DNA from: Chlamydomonas sphaeroides
Lineage: Eukaryota; Chlorophyta; Chlorophyceae; Chlamydomonadales; Chlamydomonadaceae
Direction of reading: 5' to 3'
Assembly (NCBI GenBank): GCA_001662425.1
Contig: BDDC01000292.1
Span: 1-64,000 of the forward strand
Length of the DNA stretch: 64,000 nt
The notes beneath the pieces were generated by a model that was given only the letters and a program-made list of their open reading frames with translations, searched no databases and was not told where the DNA came from. This document shows, in pieces, positions 63,954-64,000 of this stretch; within the stretch, counting starts at the first letter, position 1, and each line of letters opens with the position of its first letter. The position numbers and the translations under genes are program-made.

Positions 63954-64000
63954 GTACGTGGTAACACACCTTCATCAGCCGCATCATTAGCAGTGCCGCG

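Noticed and set aside
62791..62880. Repeat-spacer array (CRISPR-like)
   Set aside because: The three units are directly tandem with no spacers, in a eukaryotic intron.
1..64000. tRNA, rRNA, riboswitch, bacterial promoter or operon features
   Set aside because: No cloverleaf, rRNA core or prokaryotic layout was recognised; the window is intron-rich eukaryotic DNA.

Overview
This window looks like nuclear DNA of a green alga, most probably a chlamydomonadalean (volvocine) species. The DNA is GC-rich. It is cut into many short exons by short introns with GTGCGT/GTGAGC-type donors and TGCAG/CGCAG acceptors, and it has long SPPPP-type proline-rich exons. It also combines SRCR and C-type lectin (CTLD) domains in one protein, a combination known from Chlamydomonas. 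There is no bacterial-style gene layout, no rRNA, tRNA or CRISPR, and no convincing gene on the minus strand.

Reading splice sites by eye, I find one plus-strand coding path from about base 166 to at least base 63953. It has about 200 exons, roughly 22-23 kb of coding sequence and about 7,600 residues. Both ends lie outside the window. Exon phases agree at nearly every junction across the whole 64 kb, and several tiny exons (8-19 nt) were located only because phase and domain homology required them. Three junctions remain unresolved (about 16302-16790, 21955-22389 and 47384-47735).

Domain order is as follows. Three SRCR domains (166-4690) are followed by an FG-GAP/VCBS-like propeller (4677-8219) and a GH18 chitinase-like domain that has lost its catalytic acid (8517-11152). 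Next come CTLD1 and CTLD2 (11301-13862), a PAN/WSC-like module (13992-15208), and a hydroxyproline-type proline-rich region inside a series of Cys-pair modules (15491-20507). CTLD3 to CTLD5 follow (20645-23317). Four F-type (fucose-binding type) lectin domains come next (23452-30523), then the missing second half of CTLD5 (30680-30917). CTLD6 to CTLD9 occupy 31089-34690, followed by a VMO-I-like module (34700-36420), a fifth F-type lectin domain (36395-38720) and a WSC domain (38740-39356).

The final third carries CTLD10 and CTLD11 (39730-41368), another Cys-rich module (41524-42697) and CTLD12 to CTLD18 (43025-53105). Then come an FG-GAP plus CGDG...EECD (DUF4215-like) module (53090-53842), fibronectin-III-like and carboxypeptidase-regulatory-like beta domains (53972-57163), and a long stretch of unrecognised type, partly helix-rich (57337-63953).

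The product is best described as a giant secreted or surface multi-lectin mosaic. It carries at least four carbohydrate-binding folds (CTLD, F-type lectin, GH18-like, WSC) plus protein-binding folds (SRCR, FN3, FG-GAP). A role in extracellular-matrix building, cell-cell or mating adhesion, or microbe recognition is inference only. Introns hold several micro- and minisatellites and otherwise nothing I recognise.
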